This document shows, one piece after another, positions 1 to 8,946 of a DNA stretch of 64,000 nt. Position 1 is the first letter of the stretch. Each line of letters begins with the position of its first letter. The DNA comes from CAJBNH01 sp964447285 (GTDB lineage Bacteria > Myxococcota_A > UBA9042). The position numbers and the translations under genes are program-made. The stretch lies in NCBI GenBank assembly GCA_964447285.1, contig CAYURO010000019.1, positions 23,869-87,868 of the forward strand, in the 5' to 3' direction. The notes beneath the pieces are model-generated. The model searched no databases. It saw nothing but the letters and a program-made list of their open reading frames with translations, and had not been told where the DNA came from.

Positions 1-1240
1 CGACGTCGATGACCTGCAGGTACCAAGTTCCCTTGGGGTTTTTGCCGGCCCACGTCGTCAAGTCGCCGCTGACCGGAGTCGTCTTGTCGGGATAGCTGGT
101 GTCGATGTTCGCTCCCTTGGAGCCGCCCTTGGCGTAGAGGACGAACTTGGTGCCCGTCGGGTCGATCAGGTTGACGGTGACACCTGTGATGTCCGTGTTT
201 CCAATCACTTTGACCGTAACCGTCAGCTTCTGGGCGATTCCCACGTCGCCGACCACGATGGGGTCGCTGGCACCGGTGGGGTTGTTGTCGGGGATGGCGA
301 TCGGCACCTTGGTGCTGGCGAAAACATCGCTGAACACGTTGGTGACCAAGCCATTCGACACGATCGCGATGTCGTCGGGCTTCAACGGTGCCGACTTGGA
401 CACGACGCAGTCGACCGCTCCGTCCGCCTGAATGCCCTGCACGACCAAACCGCTGCCGCACGCCTGACCGACCGCGACGACAACAGGGCGACCGGCTACG
501 TCGGCATAGGAGCCCGTGGTAGCGGTCTTGTGCAGGTCTGCCGCCTTGGCATAGTCGTCGAGTGCCGCCGCCTTCGCGTAGTCCTGAAGCGCTGACGCCT
601 GCGCATACACCGTGACATCAGGCGTGCCGGACAAGTCCGCATAAGCGCCTGTGGTCGCCACGGTGGCAAGGTTGGCAGCGATGGCGAACACGGAAACATC
701 GGGCGTTCCCGTCAGATCGGCGTACTGACCGCTCGTCGCCACGGTCGCGAGGTCGGCGGCCTTGGCAAAACCCGAGAAGATCGCCGGGTCCAGCACGGAC
801 AGCGGCAGGCAGCCCGAACAATCGATGGCCTCCGCAACGCCGGAACGCAACGCGAAGGGGCTCGAGGACATGGCCTTGCGGGCCAACTCCGGGTCAGCGC
901 CCACCTGGAAGCTGATGTACTTGGCCCCTGCAACCGCCGTCGCCGTCAGCGGTTGGACCGTGCCCAACCGGTAGGCAAAGGTGCCGCTCTTCACGGTGAC
1001 CTTGACCGGTCCCTCCGACCACACTGCGGTTCCGCCCTGCGCATCGGCATACAGCCGGAACGTCAGGTCGTACGGGCCGTCCGTGGTCGGTCCAAAACCT
1101 TCCGTGACGAGCGCGCCCTCAAGCTGCGTCGCCTGCGGCACCGTCGCGTTTGCACCGCTCGCAAGCAACGCGGACACCGCAAAAGTCACTGCCGCGAGGG
1201 ACAGACCAACCGGCATCGCCTTGGAAACTCTAGTCATCAC
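1..1240 (-). CDS. Secreted repeat / P-domain protein, paralogue 1 (3' end outside window)
   Basis: The minus-strand frame is open from about 1240 to the left edge, giving roughly 412 residues without a stop. It starts with a signal peptide (Ala/Val-rich core ending near ASGANA). A secreted N-domain follows and ends in a CSGCLPL motif, then several tail-fibre-like repeats of the type ATTGAYADLSGTPDV, then the start of a P-domain-like beta region (VGDVGIAQKLTVTVKV, GKNPKGTWYLQVID). It is a clear paralogue of the two genes to its right and shares their AAGGGGGCACC leader. That leader places the start at GTG 1240, with ATG 1237 the alternative. By analogy with its paralogues the missing end should be a tail-collar-like domain. 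Function is unknown; a surface-exposed or secreted structural or adhesive role is inference. Confidence 0.8.
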   Translation of the reverse strand, partial: MMTRVSKAMPVGLSLAAVTFAVSALLASGANATVPQATQLEGALVTEGFGPTTDGPYDLTFRLYADAQGGTAVWSEGPVKVTVKSGTFAYRLGTVQPLTATAVAGAKYISFQVGADPELARKAMSSSPFALRSGVAEAIDCSGCLPLSVLDPAIFSGFAKAADLATVATSGQYADLTGTPDVSVFAIAANLATVATTGAYADLSGTPDVTVYAQASALQDYAKAAALDDYAKAADLHKTATTGSYADVAGRPVVVAVGQACGSGLVVQGIQADGAVDCVVSKSAPLKPDDIAIVSNGLVTNVFSDVFASTKVPIAIPDNNPTGASDPIVVGDVGIAQKLTVTVKVIGNTDITGVTVNLIDPTGTKFVLYAKGGSKGANIDTSYPDKTTPVSGDLTTWAGKNPKGTWYLQVIDV

Positions 1241-1337
1241 GGTGCCCCCTTTGCTCCGCCCGTTGGCGGCCCTGCTCATCGCACCAAGCTCGTGGTTCTC
1301 AGACGGACGGCTCGACGGCACGCCCCTGTCAGGAATG

Positions 1338-3047
1338 CTAGTCCTTTACGCAATACAGGACGGCCGTGTAGGGCGGGAGGTGGTTCTGATAGGCGAGCCA
1401 CCCCTGATTCTTGTTGGCCGTGACGTCCACTTCGCCCTGCCAGCCCATGCCGACCTCAGTGATGTCGTAGTTGTGGCAGCAGCGGGAACCGTACGCTGTG
1501 CCGCCCGCGTACATCCGCCACATGTGCGAGCCACCGTTGGCCGCGAGGGTGACGCTGCCGCCCTGGGGCAGGTTGCCGATGCCGAGGGGGAACCTGCCGA
1601 TCATGTTGGGGCGACCTCCGTTGCCGTCGGCGGGTGACCAACCGGTGGGGCAGGCTGCCAAGTTGAAGCTCATGATCATGCCCTTGGGGACCATCGTGCT
1701 GCCCAGCGCCGTCAGGTTGCCGGTGACGTACAGGTCGCCCTTCACGTTGATCTTCTTGTTGGACATGGTCGTCAGGTTGACGCTCCAGCTGACAATCTGC
1801 CCGTCGGTCGTGTTGTTCAAGAACTTGCCGTCGATGACCAGCAGGCGCCAGTTGCCCTTGGGATTCTTGCCGACCCAGGTGGCCAGATCGCCGGAGACGA
1901 CAGCGGTCGGTGCAGGGTACGTCGTGTCGACCGAGGCGCCTGAGCCACTGGTCTTGTGCAACACGTACTCCGTGTTGTTGGCGTCATACAGCTTGATGGT
2001 CAAGGTGCTGATGTCGCTGTTGGTGACCTTGACGGAAACCGTCAGCTTCTGGGCGCTGCCGACGTCGCCGACCACGATGGTCGAGCTGGCGCCGGTGGGG
2101 TTGTTGTCCGGAATGCCGACGGCGGTTGTGTTCGCGAATACATCCGTGAAGACGTTGGTCAGCAGCCCGTTCGAGACCACGGCGAGGTCGTCGCCCTTGA
2201 GCACCGTCGCCGCACCGGCGATGCAATCCATCGTGCCGTCGGCCTTGACTCCCTTGACGACCAAGCCGGTGCCACAGGACACGCCGAGCTCGGGCAGCGC
2301 GGGCAGGTCGGCCAAGTCTGCGTATGCGCCGGTCGTAGCCACCGTCTTCAAGTCGGCGGACTTGGCGTAGAGCGCGACGGCGGAACCCTGGGCGTACTCG
2401 CTAAGGTCGGCCAACTTGGCGGCGCCGCTCAGGTCCGGCACGCCAGAGAGGTCGGCGTAGTTGCCGGTGGTCGCGACCTTGGCCAGCTTGGACGCCGTGG
2501 CGTACACGCTGAAGTCCGGTGCCCCGGAGAGGTCGGAGAGCTTGCCGCTGGTAGCGACCGTCGAAAGGTCTTGCCCATTGACGTAGACCGAGACCTCGTT
2601 TTGGTCAAACGTCGACAACGACATACAGCCTGAGCAGGCGATGCCGTTGGCTTCGGTTGCGCGCAGGGCGAATGGGGCAGAGGCAAGCGGAGTACGCGTG
2701 AGCTCCGGGTCGGTGGCGACCTGAATGCCCAGCCACGCGGCCTGAGCCAAGTCGCTGGCCGCCAGAGGCGTGGCCGTCCCGATCAAGTACGACAGTTGGC
2801 CGTCCTTGACCGCCACCTGCACCGGGCCCTCGCTCCAGACCGGGTTCGCGTCGACCGAAGTCTTGTACAGCGAGAAGCGCATGGTGTAGTCGCCATCTGC
2901 AACGGGCGCCCCGTCCGCCCCGGCGAGGGCGCCTTCGACCAAGGTCGTCGTCGGAATGCCAGCCCAAGCAACAGTGGGGGCGAGGCAGACCACCCCAAGC
3001 ACCACGGCCACAGCCACCGTCGTCCAATTCCAGGCTCTTGTCTTCAC
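1338..3047 (-). CDS. Secreted repeat / P-domain / tail-collar-like protein, paralogue 2
   Basis: 569 residues from a GTG start preceded by AGGGGGCACT. Order of parts: signal peptide 1-29 (cleavage after AWA); N-domain about 30-125 with a WSEGPV segment; a CSGC motif near 140; repeats of the form VATTGNYADLSGVPDL up to about 255; a P-domain-like beta sandwich about 290-420 (VGDVGSAQKLTVSVKV, NPKGNWRLLVIDG); and a C-terminal domain about 450-569 opening PKGMIMSF and containing CPTGW, IGRFPLG and a closing LPPYTAVLYCVKD. The last domain looks like phage tail-collar or microcystin-dependent-protein domains. Subtilisin-type P-domains normally follow a protease, and no protease is present here. Role unknown; extracellular structure, adhesion or predation-related surface display are possibilities. 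Confidence 0.85.
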   Translation of the reverse strand: MKTRAWNWTTVAVAVVLGVVCLAPTVAWAGIPTTTLVEGALAGADGAPVADGDYTMRFSLYKTSVDANPVWSEGPVQVAVKDGQLSYLIGTATPLAASDLAQAAWLGIQVATDPELTRTPLASAPFALRATEANGIACSGCMSLSTFDQNEVSVYVNGQDLSTVATSGKLSDLSGAPDFSVYATASKLAKVATTGNYADLSGVPDLSGAAKLADLSEYAQGSAVALYAKSADLKTVATTGAYADLADLPALPELGVSCGTGLVVKGVKADGTMDCIAGAATVLKGDDLAVVSNGLLTNVFTDVFANTTAVGIPDNNPTGASSTIVVGDVGSAQKLTVSVKVTNSDISTLTIKLYDANNTEYVLHKTSGSGASVDTTYPAPTAVVSGDLATWVGKNPKGNWRLLVIDGKFLNNTTDGQIVSWSVNLTTMSNKKINVKGDLYVTGNLTALGSTMVPKGMIMSFNLAACPTGWSPADGNGGRPNMIGRFPLGIGNLPQGGSVTLAANGGSHMWRMYAGGTAYGSRCCHNYDITEVGMGWQGEVDVTANKNQGWLAYQNHLPPYTAVLYCVKD

Positions 3048-3152
3048 AGTGCCCCCTGTTCTCGCCGCCGCGGGCGGCCCTCACTCGTTTCTGTCCAGCA
3101 CGTCTCGGAATGCGTCGTTGCTTGGCGGGCTTTCAGCCGCCGTCCAGCCCGA

Positions 3153-4874
3153 CTACGGCCGAATACAGAAGAGAACCCCTCGATACGGGGGAAGGTGGTT
3201 CGTATAGCCCGTCCAATTGCTGCGGCCGACGGACACGTCGGACTCGCCTTGGAAGCCCATGCCCCATGCGCGCAGGTCGTTGTTCCTGACTCTTCCGCCT
3301 CGGGTGGTGCCGGTTCCGCCGTAGATGCGCCACATGTTCGAACCACCGGTTCCGCGCAGTGCTACAGCGCCGCCCTGCGGCAGATTACCGACACCGACCG
3401 GCATGCGACCGCGCAAGTCAGGCGTGTTGTTCGAGCCGTCGGAGACGACCCAACCGGATGGGCAGGCAACCCCGTTGAACGCGATGATGGCACCGCTGGG
3501 CATCAAGCCGCCGGAGCCCATGGTCAGGCTGCCGTCAATGATCAGGTCGCCGACGACCTGAACCTTCTTGCTGGACAGGGTCTGGATGTTCACGCCCCAC
3601 GAAACGACCTGTCCGTCGGTGGTGTTGTCCTTGAACTTGGTGTCGATGACCTGGATGAACCAGTTGCCCTTGGGGTTCTTGGACTGCCAGTAGGTCAGGT
3701 CGCCGCTGATGGTCTTGGTTGGGTCGGGGTAGGTGGTGTCGAGCGCCGTGCCCTTGGCACCCTTGTCATACAGCTTGTAGAGGTTGTTCTCGGGGTCGAA
3801 CAGTTGGATGGTCACGCCGCTGATGTCGCTGTTGGTCAGCTTGACCGACACCGTCAGCTTCTGGGCAAGACCGAGGTCCGGGACGACGATGGTGTCGCCA
3901 ACGCCCAGCGGGTTGTTGTCCGGGATGGCCAGCGGAACCTTGGCGCTGACCAGCTTGTCGACGAAGACGTTCGACATCGCGCCGTTCGACACGACGACCA
4001 GGTCATCGGCCTTGAGCGCAGCGGACTGACCGAGCACGCAGTCGAGTGTGCCGTCGTCCTTCAGACCGGCGACGACCAAGTTGGTGCCGCACGCGGCTCC
4101 GACGGCCGGCAGAATCGGCGCGCCGGACAGGTCCTCGTAAGCGCCCGTGGTGGCGAACTTGTTCAGGTCGGCGGTCTTGGCGAGGGCGCTGAGGTCGGCG
4201 GTCTTGGCGTATGCATCGAGGTCGGCGGTCGTGGCATAGCCGCTCAGGTCGGGCTGGCCTTCCACATCGGCGTAGGCACCGGTGGACGCGACGGTCGCCA
4301 AGTCGGCGGCCTTCGCAAAGACCGACGTGTCGACTGCGCCGACGGCATCGGTGTACTTGCCGCTCGTCGCCACCTTGGACAGCGACGACGACTTGACGAG
4401 GCCGTCGAGCGCGCCGGCAGCCAAGCTGGTCAGCGGCACGCAGCCAGAGCAGTTGAGCGTCTCGGCGACCGCAACGCGCAGCGCGAAGACCACCGACGAC
4501 AAGGGCCTGCGTGACATCGCCACTTCGCTGCCGACTTGCAGCTGCAGGAAGTTCGCGTTCGCCAGCACCGCAGCGGTCAGGGTCTCAACCGACCCCATCC
4601 GATGCGCCAAGCGGCCGCCAGCCACGGTGAGCTTGACCGGGCCCTCGGTCCACAGCGGGTCTCCACCCTCGGCGTCGGCGTAAAGCGCGAAGGTGACATC
4701 GTAGTCGCCATCTGCCGCCGGGCCGCCCAAGGTCGCGTTCAGCGAGCCTTCGACCAGTGTCGCTTGGGGGACAGCTGCGAGGGCGACGCCGCCGCCAACC
4801 ACTCCGACGGCGACCAGCGCCACGGCGAGGAGGGCCTGAGTCGGCATCCAGTTCCACCACACATGTCTCTTCAC
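3153..4874 (-). CDS. Secreted repeat / P-domain / tail-collar-like protein, paralogue 3
   Basis: 573 residues from GTG 4874, the start that aligns with the shared AAAGGGGGCACC leader; the frame stays open upstream to 4949 but without homology. It has a signal peptide (hydrophobic core LLAVALVAVGVVGGGVALA), an N-domain ending CSGCVPL, and a longer repeat stretch than paralogue 2 that includes consecutive short units such as AKTADLSALAKTADL. The P-domain-like region carries VVPDLGLAQKLTVSV and NPKGNWFIQVIDTKF. The collar-like C-terminus has CPSGWVV, GRMPVGVGNLPQG and the closing LPPYRGVLFCIRP. It is probably the first gene of the tandem array. Variation in repeat number among the three copies suggests slippage or recombination in the repeats. 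Confidence 0.85.
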   Translation of the reverse strand: MKRHVWWNWMPTQALLAVALVAVGVVGGGVALAAVPQATLVEGSLNATLGGPAADGDYDVTFALYADAEGGDPLWTEGPVKLTVAGGRLAHRMGSVETLTAAVLANANFLQLQVGSEVAMSRRPLSSVVFALRVAVAETLNCSGCVPLTSLAAGALDGLVKSSSLSKVATSGKYTDAVGAVDTSVFAKAADLATVASTGAYADVEGQPDLSGYATTADLDAYAKTADLSALAKTADLNKFATTGAYEDLSGAPILPAVGAACGTNLVVAGLKDDGTLDCVLGQSAALKADDLVVVSNGAMSNVFVDKLVSAKVPLAIPDNNPLGVGDTIVVPDLGLAQKLTVSVKLTNSDISGVTIQLFDPENNLYKLYDKGAKGTALDTTYPDPTKTISGDLTYWQSKNPKGNWFIQVIDTKFKDNTTDGQVVSWGVNIQTLSSKKVQVVGDLIIDGSLTMGSGGLMPSGAIIAFNGVACPSGWVVSDGSNNTPDLRGRMPVGVGNLPQGGAVALRGTGGSNMWRIYGGTGTTRGGRVRNNDLRAWGMGFQGESDVSVGRSNWTGYTNHLPPYRGVLFCIRP

Positions 4875-5387
4875 GGTGCCCCCTTTGAGCCGCCTTCCGC
4901 GGTCTTCGCTGCTCCGTTCGTCCGAACGACCCGCCTGAGTCCGGGTCATCTCTGCGCGTCCGCGCCCTGTTGTGGTGCTGCGGTGGACCCAGCGTGGGCC
5001 TTCCCCAACCCCATCATGGCTGCCAAACCGAACTCTCTTGAACCTGACGGCAAGCTGTCTTGAACCGCGAAATTACTTGCAGATCGTGCGTGCACCCGGC
5101 GGGGGCCGGGAACCAGCGGAACGGTGCCCGTTGAGGTAGCGGAAGTCAACCCGGAAGCAAGCGCAGTTCGCGCTTTCCGTTGGTCCAAGGAAGGGCTGTG
5201 GAGTGGGTGCTGTGAACTATGCATAGGTCTTCATAAAGACTGTGAGTTTCTGTCAGGAACCGGAGGGGGCCATGCCCAATTCGTCGGTGCTGTTGGAGTT
5301 GGAGTGGACTCTGCGGGAGTGTGCGGTGGCACACAAAGCTTCACACTCCCTCACGGGCGAATTCGCTGCCGCGGAGGGCCGGCCCGC
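4875..5387. other. Intergenic region, no supported gene
   Basis: About 510 bases between the start of the tandem array and the end of the activase gene. It should hold the promoter for the array (reading left), but I see no strong -35/-10 pair or hairpin. A 53-codon plus-strand ORF from ATG 5271 has a GGAGGGGG sequence ahead of it, but its 3' part runs antisense into the activase and its composition is not convincing. Confidence 0.5.
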
Positions 5388-6287
5388 TTACCGCGCGCCG
5401 GTGCGTCCGCGAACCGCGGCGGTTGCTGCCTGAACGGCACGCGCGTCCGGAGGCGTCGGGTCGATCGGCAGAGCGTGGCCGAAATCCGCGTACTTGGCCG
5501 CGCCCAGGCCGTGGTAGGGTGCAACATGCACCGCTCCCAAGCCCAGCTCTGCGACGCGGTCGGCCAAAGTCGCCAAGTTCTGGGGAGCATCGGTCGCTCC
5601 AGGGACCAGCGGCAGCCGCAACACCAGCTTGTCGGGACACCGCGAGGCCAGCGTGGCGAGGCTGCGGAACACCAGGTCGTTGCCAACGCCGGTCCAGACC
5701 GCGTGTTGCGCGGTGTCGGCGAGCTTGAGGTCGAACAGGAACAGGTCGACGAGCGGTTCGATCGCGTCGAGGACCTCTGGCGTCGTGTAGCCGGTCGTGC
5801 TGACGGCGGTGGCGATGCCGGCCTCGCGGCAGCCGCGCAGGCACGCCTCCAGGAACGCCGGTTGCGCCAGCGGTTCGCCTCCCGAGAACGTCACGCCGCC
5901 CCCAGAGTTGCGATAGAAGGCCGCGTCCTTGACGACCGCGGCGACCACCTCGTCGGGTGTCATCCGCGTGCCGCACATCGCCAGAGCGTCGTTCGGACAC
6001 GCGTCGATGCACGCGTGGGTGGCGCACTGCGCGCACGCGCGGCGGTCGATGCGCGGCAGGCCGTCGGAACCCTGCTCGATGGCGCGGGAAGGACACGCTG
6101 CGGCGCACTTGAAACAGGTGTGGCAGCGCGCGCGATGGTGGCGCAGCTCGGGCGCGGCGGCGTGCGACTCCGGGTTGCAGCACCACGCGCAGCGCAGGGG
6201 GCAGCCCTTCAGGAACACCTGGGTGCGGATCCCCGGGCCGTCGTGGACGGCGAATGGCTGGATGTCGAAGACGATGCCGGTCAGCAC
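5388..6287 (-). CDS. Glycyl radical enzyme activating protein (radical SAM)
   Basis: 299 residues. It installs the glycyl radical on the enzyme encoded immediately upstream, using S-adenosylmethionine. The radical SAM motif is CPLRCAWC (CxxxCxxC) near residue 29, after GPGIRTQVFLKG. Two ferredoxin-like [4Fe-4S] motifs follow (CHTCFKCAAACP and CAQCATHACIDACP), the arrangement of activases of the HpdA/CutD/PflA-II type, which are longer than classical PflA. The GTG start at 6287 overlaps the last codons of the glycyl radical enzyme gene (stop TGA 6283-6281), so the two are probably translationally coupled. Confidence 0.93.
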   Translation of the reverse strand: MLTGIVFDIQPFAVHDGPGIRTQVFLKGCPLRCAWCCNPESHAAAPELRHHRARCHTCFKCAAACPSRAIEQGSDGLPRIDRRACAQCATHACIDACPNDALAMCGTRMTPDEVVAAVVKDAAFYRNSGGGVTFSGGEPLAQPAFLEACLRGCREAGIATAVSTTGYTTPEVLDAIEPLVDLFLFDLKLADTAQHAVWTGVGNDLVFRSLATLASRCPDKLVLRLPLVPGATDAPQNLATLADRVAELGLGAVHVAPYHGLGAAKYADFGHALPIDPTPPDARAVQAATAAVRGRTGAR

Positions 6288-8761
6288 TGGGCGTGCTCCG
6301 TTCGCCAGATCACCTGATCCTGCAGGGCCTTGCTCATCTCGACCCAGTAGGCTGAGAAGCCGGCGACGCGCACGACCAGATCGCGGTACCGATCCGGATG
6401 CGTCTGGGCGTCGCGCAGCATCTGGCTATCGACGACGTTGAACTGCACGTGGAAGCCGGGGCCCTCGAAGTAGGTTCGAATCAGTGCCAGCAGGTTGTTC
6501 GCGCCCGAGTCGCCCTCGATGGCCGTGGGGTGAAACTTCAGGTTCAGCAGGCCGCCGCGGATGCGGGTGTGGTCGACCTTCGAGGAGGAACGGATGACCG
6601 CGGTGGGGCCGTGGACGTCGGTACCGGGGAAGGGCGAGGTCACGCCGTCCGCCAGCGGTTGCCCTGCGCGTCGGCCGTCGGGGAATGCGCCGCAGGCCTT
6701 GCCGAACGGTACGGGCGTGGAGATCGCGAGCATCGACGGGTCGTAGGGTTCGCCCAGGTAGTTGCGCTGGCCGGCGCACCAGGTCACGTAGTCGTCGTAG
6801 AGGTCCAGAAATACGCCGTCGGCCACGTCGTCGTCGTTGCCCCACTTCGGCGCGGCGACGAAGCGTTTGCGCAGGGACTCATGGCCCTCCCAGTCTGCGG
6901 ACAGTGCGGTACGCAGCTCGTCCAGCGTGCAGGCGCCGTCCTGAAAGACGACTTTGCGGATGGCGGCAAGCGAGTTGGAGACGTTGACGAGGCCGCTCGA
7001 CAGTGTGGTGGGTGTGCGGTTGTTGATCGCGCCGCCGTCGTCCATGCAGCGGCCTCGCCCGACACAGTCCCGGACGAACACGGAGCAGAAGACCAGCGGC
7101 ACCGTCTGGCGGTGGGCCAACATCACGTAATTCCAGTACTGCTGCCACGACCGCACCGCGTGGTGCATCTTGGCCTGGAACGAGGCGACCACCTCTGCAT
7201 ACGTCGCGGGCTGCGTCGGCTCGAACATGCGCACGCCCGTCACCGGGTCGACGCCGTCGTGCATCGTCAGGTCCAAGAGCTTGCCGTGGTTGACGAATCC
7301 CGCCTGGACCACGCCGTAGGACATGCCCTCGAGCGTGGGCTCGGTGCAGCCGCCCATCGCGGCGTTCTCGCGCAGGACCTCGAGCGGCAGTCCGGTGGTG
7401 CGGCCTTCGTGTCGCAAATAGGTCTCGAGATTGAAGAACGCCGGGTAACCGACGCCGGTCTTCACGCACTCGATCGCTTTGCGACAAAACGTGTCGGATA
7501 GCGACGGGTGCCACCAGACCGACAGCGTCGGCTGCGTCATCTGCAGGTTGATCTGCGCTTGCAGAAACGCCTGAGACAACGCGTTGTCGGCCGGCTGGCC
7601 GTCGGCGGTCAGACCGCCCAAGATCAGGTTCTGATACAGGTTGCCGTGGCCCAGACCCTGCCAGCTCATGCTCGCGACGTACTCGATGCGCGTCATCTTC
7701 ACGAACAGCTCTTCGGCCAGCTCGACCGCTTGCGCCGGGGTGACGGTAGGGTCGTCGCGGTAGTACGGCCACAGCGTCTGATCCAAGCGTCCGGGCGAAT
7801 AGCCCAAGTGCGCGCCCTCGAGGTGCCCGAGCACGTACGTGAACCAGAACGACTGAACTGCCTCGCGGAAGTTGCGCGGCGGGTGGGCGGGAACGTGCTC
7901 GCACGCTTCGGCCATCTGCAACAGCTCCGCGCGGCGGGTGGGGTCGGACTCGATGGCGGCGAGTCGACGTGCCTCAGCGGCGTAGCGGGCGGCGAAGACC
8001 AGTGCACCGCGCAGGACACGCACGCCGGCCCGCCAGAAGTGCAGGTCCGGTCCCTGGGGGCCGCTGGGGCGAAAGTCGGCGATGCGCGCTTCCATATCGG
8101 CGATGACGGCCAAGTAGCCGCGTGACAACGCGGTTCGGAAGTCGAGCACGATCCGACCCTCAGGGCAGGGTTCGTGGGGCGCCGTGTAGAGGCCGACCGT
8201 CCAGCCGTTCTCGATGGACTGGGCGTCGGGGAAGTCGCGCTTCCACAAGCGGTCGCCGACGGCCATCAGGCACCGGTCCTCCCAGAACTCGCACAACTCA
8301 CCCAGCTCTGTCAGGTCAGGGCGTGAGATCAGGAACTTGCCGGAAAAGACTTCGAAATCGCCCAAGGCTGCTGCAGTTCGCGCGTGGGCAACACCGCCGC
8401 CTTCACCCAGCGAGATGTGCTTCTGCTGCGCGTCCTGTTCCTGCTGCCGCATCTCGCGCAGGAACGGCCCGGCGGCGTAGTTGGCGTACGGGATCGCGCC
8501 GCGCAGAAACCGCGTCTTGTGGCCGACGATGCGCTCTCCCGGGTGGATGACGGGCGTCAGGCCCTCGAGCGCGAAGGCGTGGTCCTCTGCCCGGCGCTCG
8601 AGCACTTCCATGCCGTCGGTGCGGCGATGCGAATCCGTCAGGCGACGCAGGTACTCGATGTCGATCATCAGCGGCGCTGCCAGGTACGCCCGCTTCAGGT
8701 CGCCGGTGCGCTGCGACGACGGCTGGCCATGGACTTCACGCGGAACGAAGGTGTCGAACAT
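6281..8761 (-). CDS. Glycyl radical enzyme of the pyruvate formate-lyase family, substrate unknown
   Basis: 826 residues from ATG 8761, preceded by GGGAG seven bases upstream; the frame is open further upstream but that part is not conserved-looking. The C-terminal glycyl radical motif RVAGFSAYW puts the radical glycine at about G801. The active-site loop is GGCTEP, with the thiyl cysteine at about C472 and a glutamate two residues on (E474). PFL itself has Cys-Cys at this site; C-x-E is the pattern of eliminases (diol dehydratase, choline lyase) and arylacetate decarboxylases. The length also fits those groups rather than PFL (about 760). The substrate cannot be named from sequence. Its activase is the next gene and a permease is divergent. 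The radical is oxygen-sensitive, so it should act in the cytoplasm under anoxia. Confidence 0.9.
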   Translation of the reverse strand: MFDTFVPREVHGQPSSQRTGDLKRAYLAAPLMIDIEYLRRLTDSHRRTDGMEVLERRAEDHAFALEGLTPVIHPGERIVGHKTRFLRGAIPYANYAAGPFLREMRQQEQDAQQKHISLGEGGGVAHARTAAALGDFEVFSGKFLISRPDLTELGELCEFWEDRCLMAVGDRLWKRDFPDAQSIENGWTVGLYTAPHEPCPEGRIVLDFRTALSRGYLAVIADMEARIADFRPSGPQGPDLHFWRAGVRVLRGALVFAARYAAEARRLAAIESDPTRRAELLQMAEACEHVPAHPPRNFREAVQSFWFTYVLGHLEGAHLGYSPGRLDQTLWPYYRDDPTVTPAQAVELAEELFVKMTRIEYVASMSWQGLGHGNLYQNLILGGLTADGQPADNALSQAFLQAQINLQMTQPTLSVWWHPSLSDTFCRKAIECVKTGVGYPAFFNLETYLRHEGRTTGLPLEVLRENAAMGGCTEPTLEGMSYGVVQAGFVNHGKLLDLTMHDGVDPVTGVRMFEPTQPATYAEVVASFQAKMHHAVRSWQQYWNYVMLAHRQTVPLVFCSVFVRDCVGRGRCMDDGGAINNRTPTTLSSGLVNVSNSLAAIRKVVFQDGACTLDELRTALSADWEGHESLRKRFVAAPKWGNDDDVADGVFLDLYDDYVTWCAGQRNYLGEPYDPSMLAISTPVPFGKACGAFPDGRRAGQPLADGVTSPFPGTDVHGPTAVIRSSSKVDHTRIRGGLLNLKFHPTAIEGDSGANNLLALIRTYFEGPGFHVQFNVVDSQMLRDAQTHPDRYRDLVVRVAGFSAYWVEMSKALQDQVIWRTEHAQC

Positions 8762-8946
8762 GATGGTCTCCCGAATGCGGTGGGCAGGGTAGCCGGGCGT
8801 CCAAGCAGGCGCAATCGACCACCGGCAGCGCAGGCGAGCACAAGCATTTTGCCCGCGGGGCGCGTTGACTTGCCCCGTTGCCCACGCCAGCATCCTCCGC
8901 TCGTGACGCGGTTTGCGGCGCGCGCAACTTCGGGGGAGGACAAGCG

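Noticed and set aside
1471..2370. 299-codon plus-strand ORF opposite paralogue 2
   Set aside because: Mirror of the strong minus-strand gene with signal peptide and domains; no ribosome site and no recognisable domain. Similar reasoning applies to most long opposite-strand frames in the window.
5271..5433. Small plus-strand ORF (53 codons) with a GGAGGGGG sequence before its ATG
   Set aside because: Its second half is antisense to the activase gene, composition is not protein-like, and no homologous feature is recognisable.
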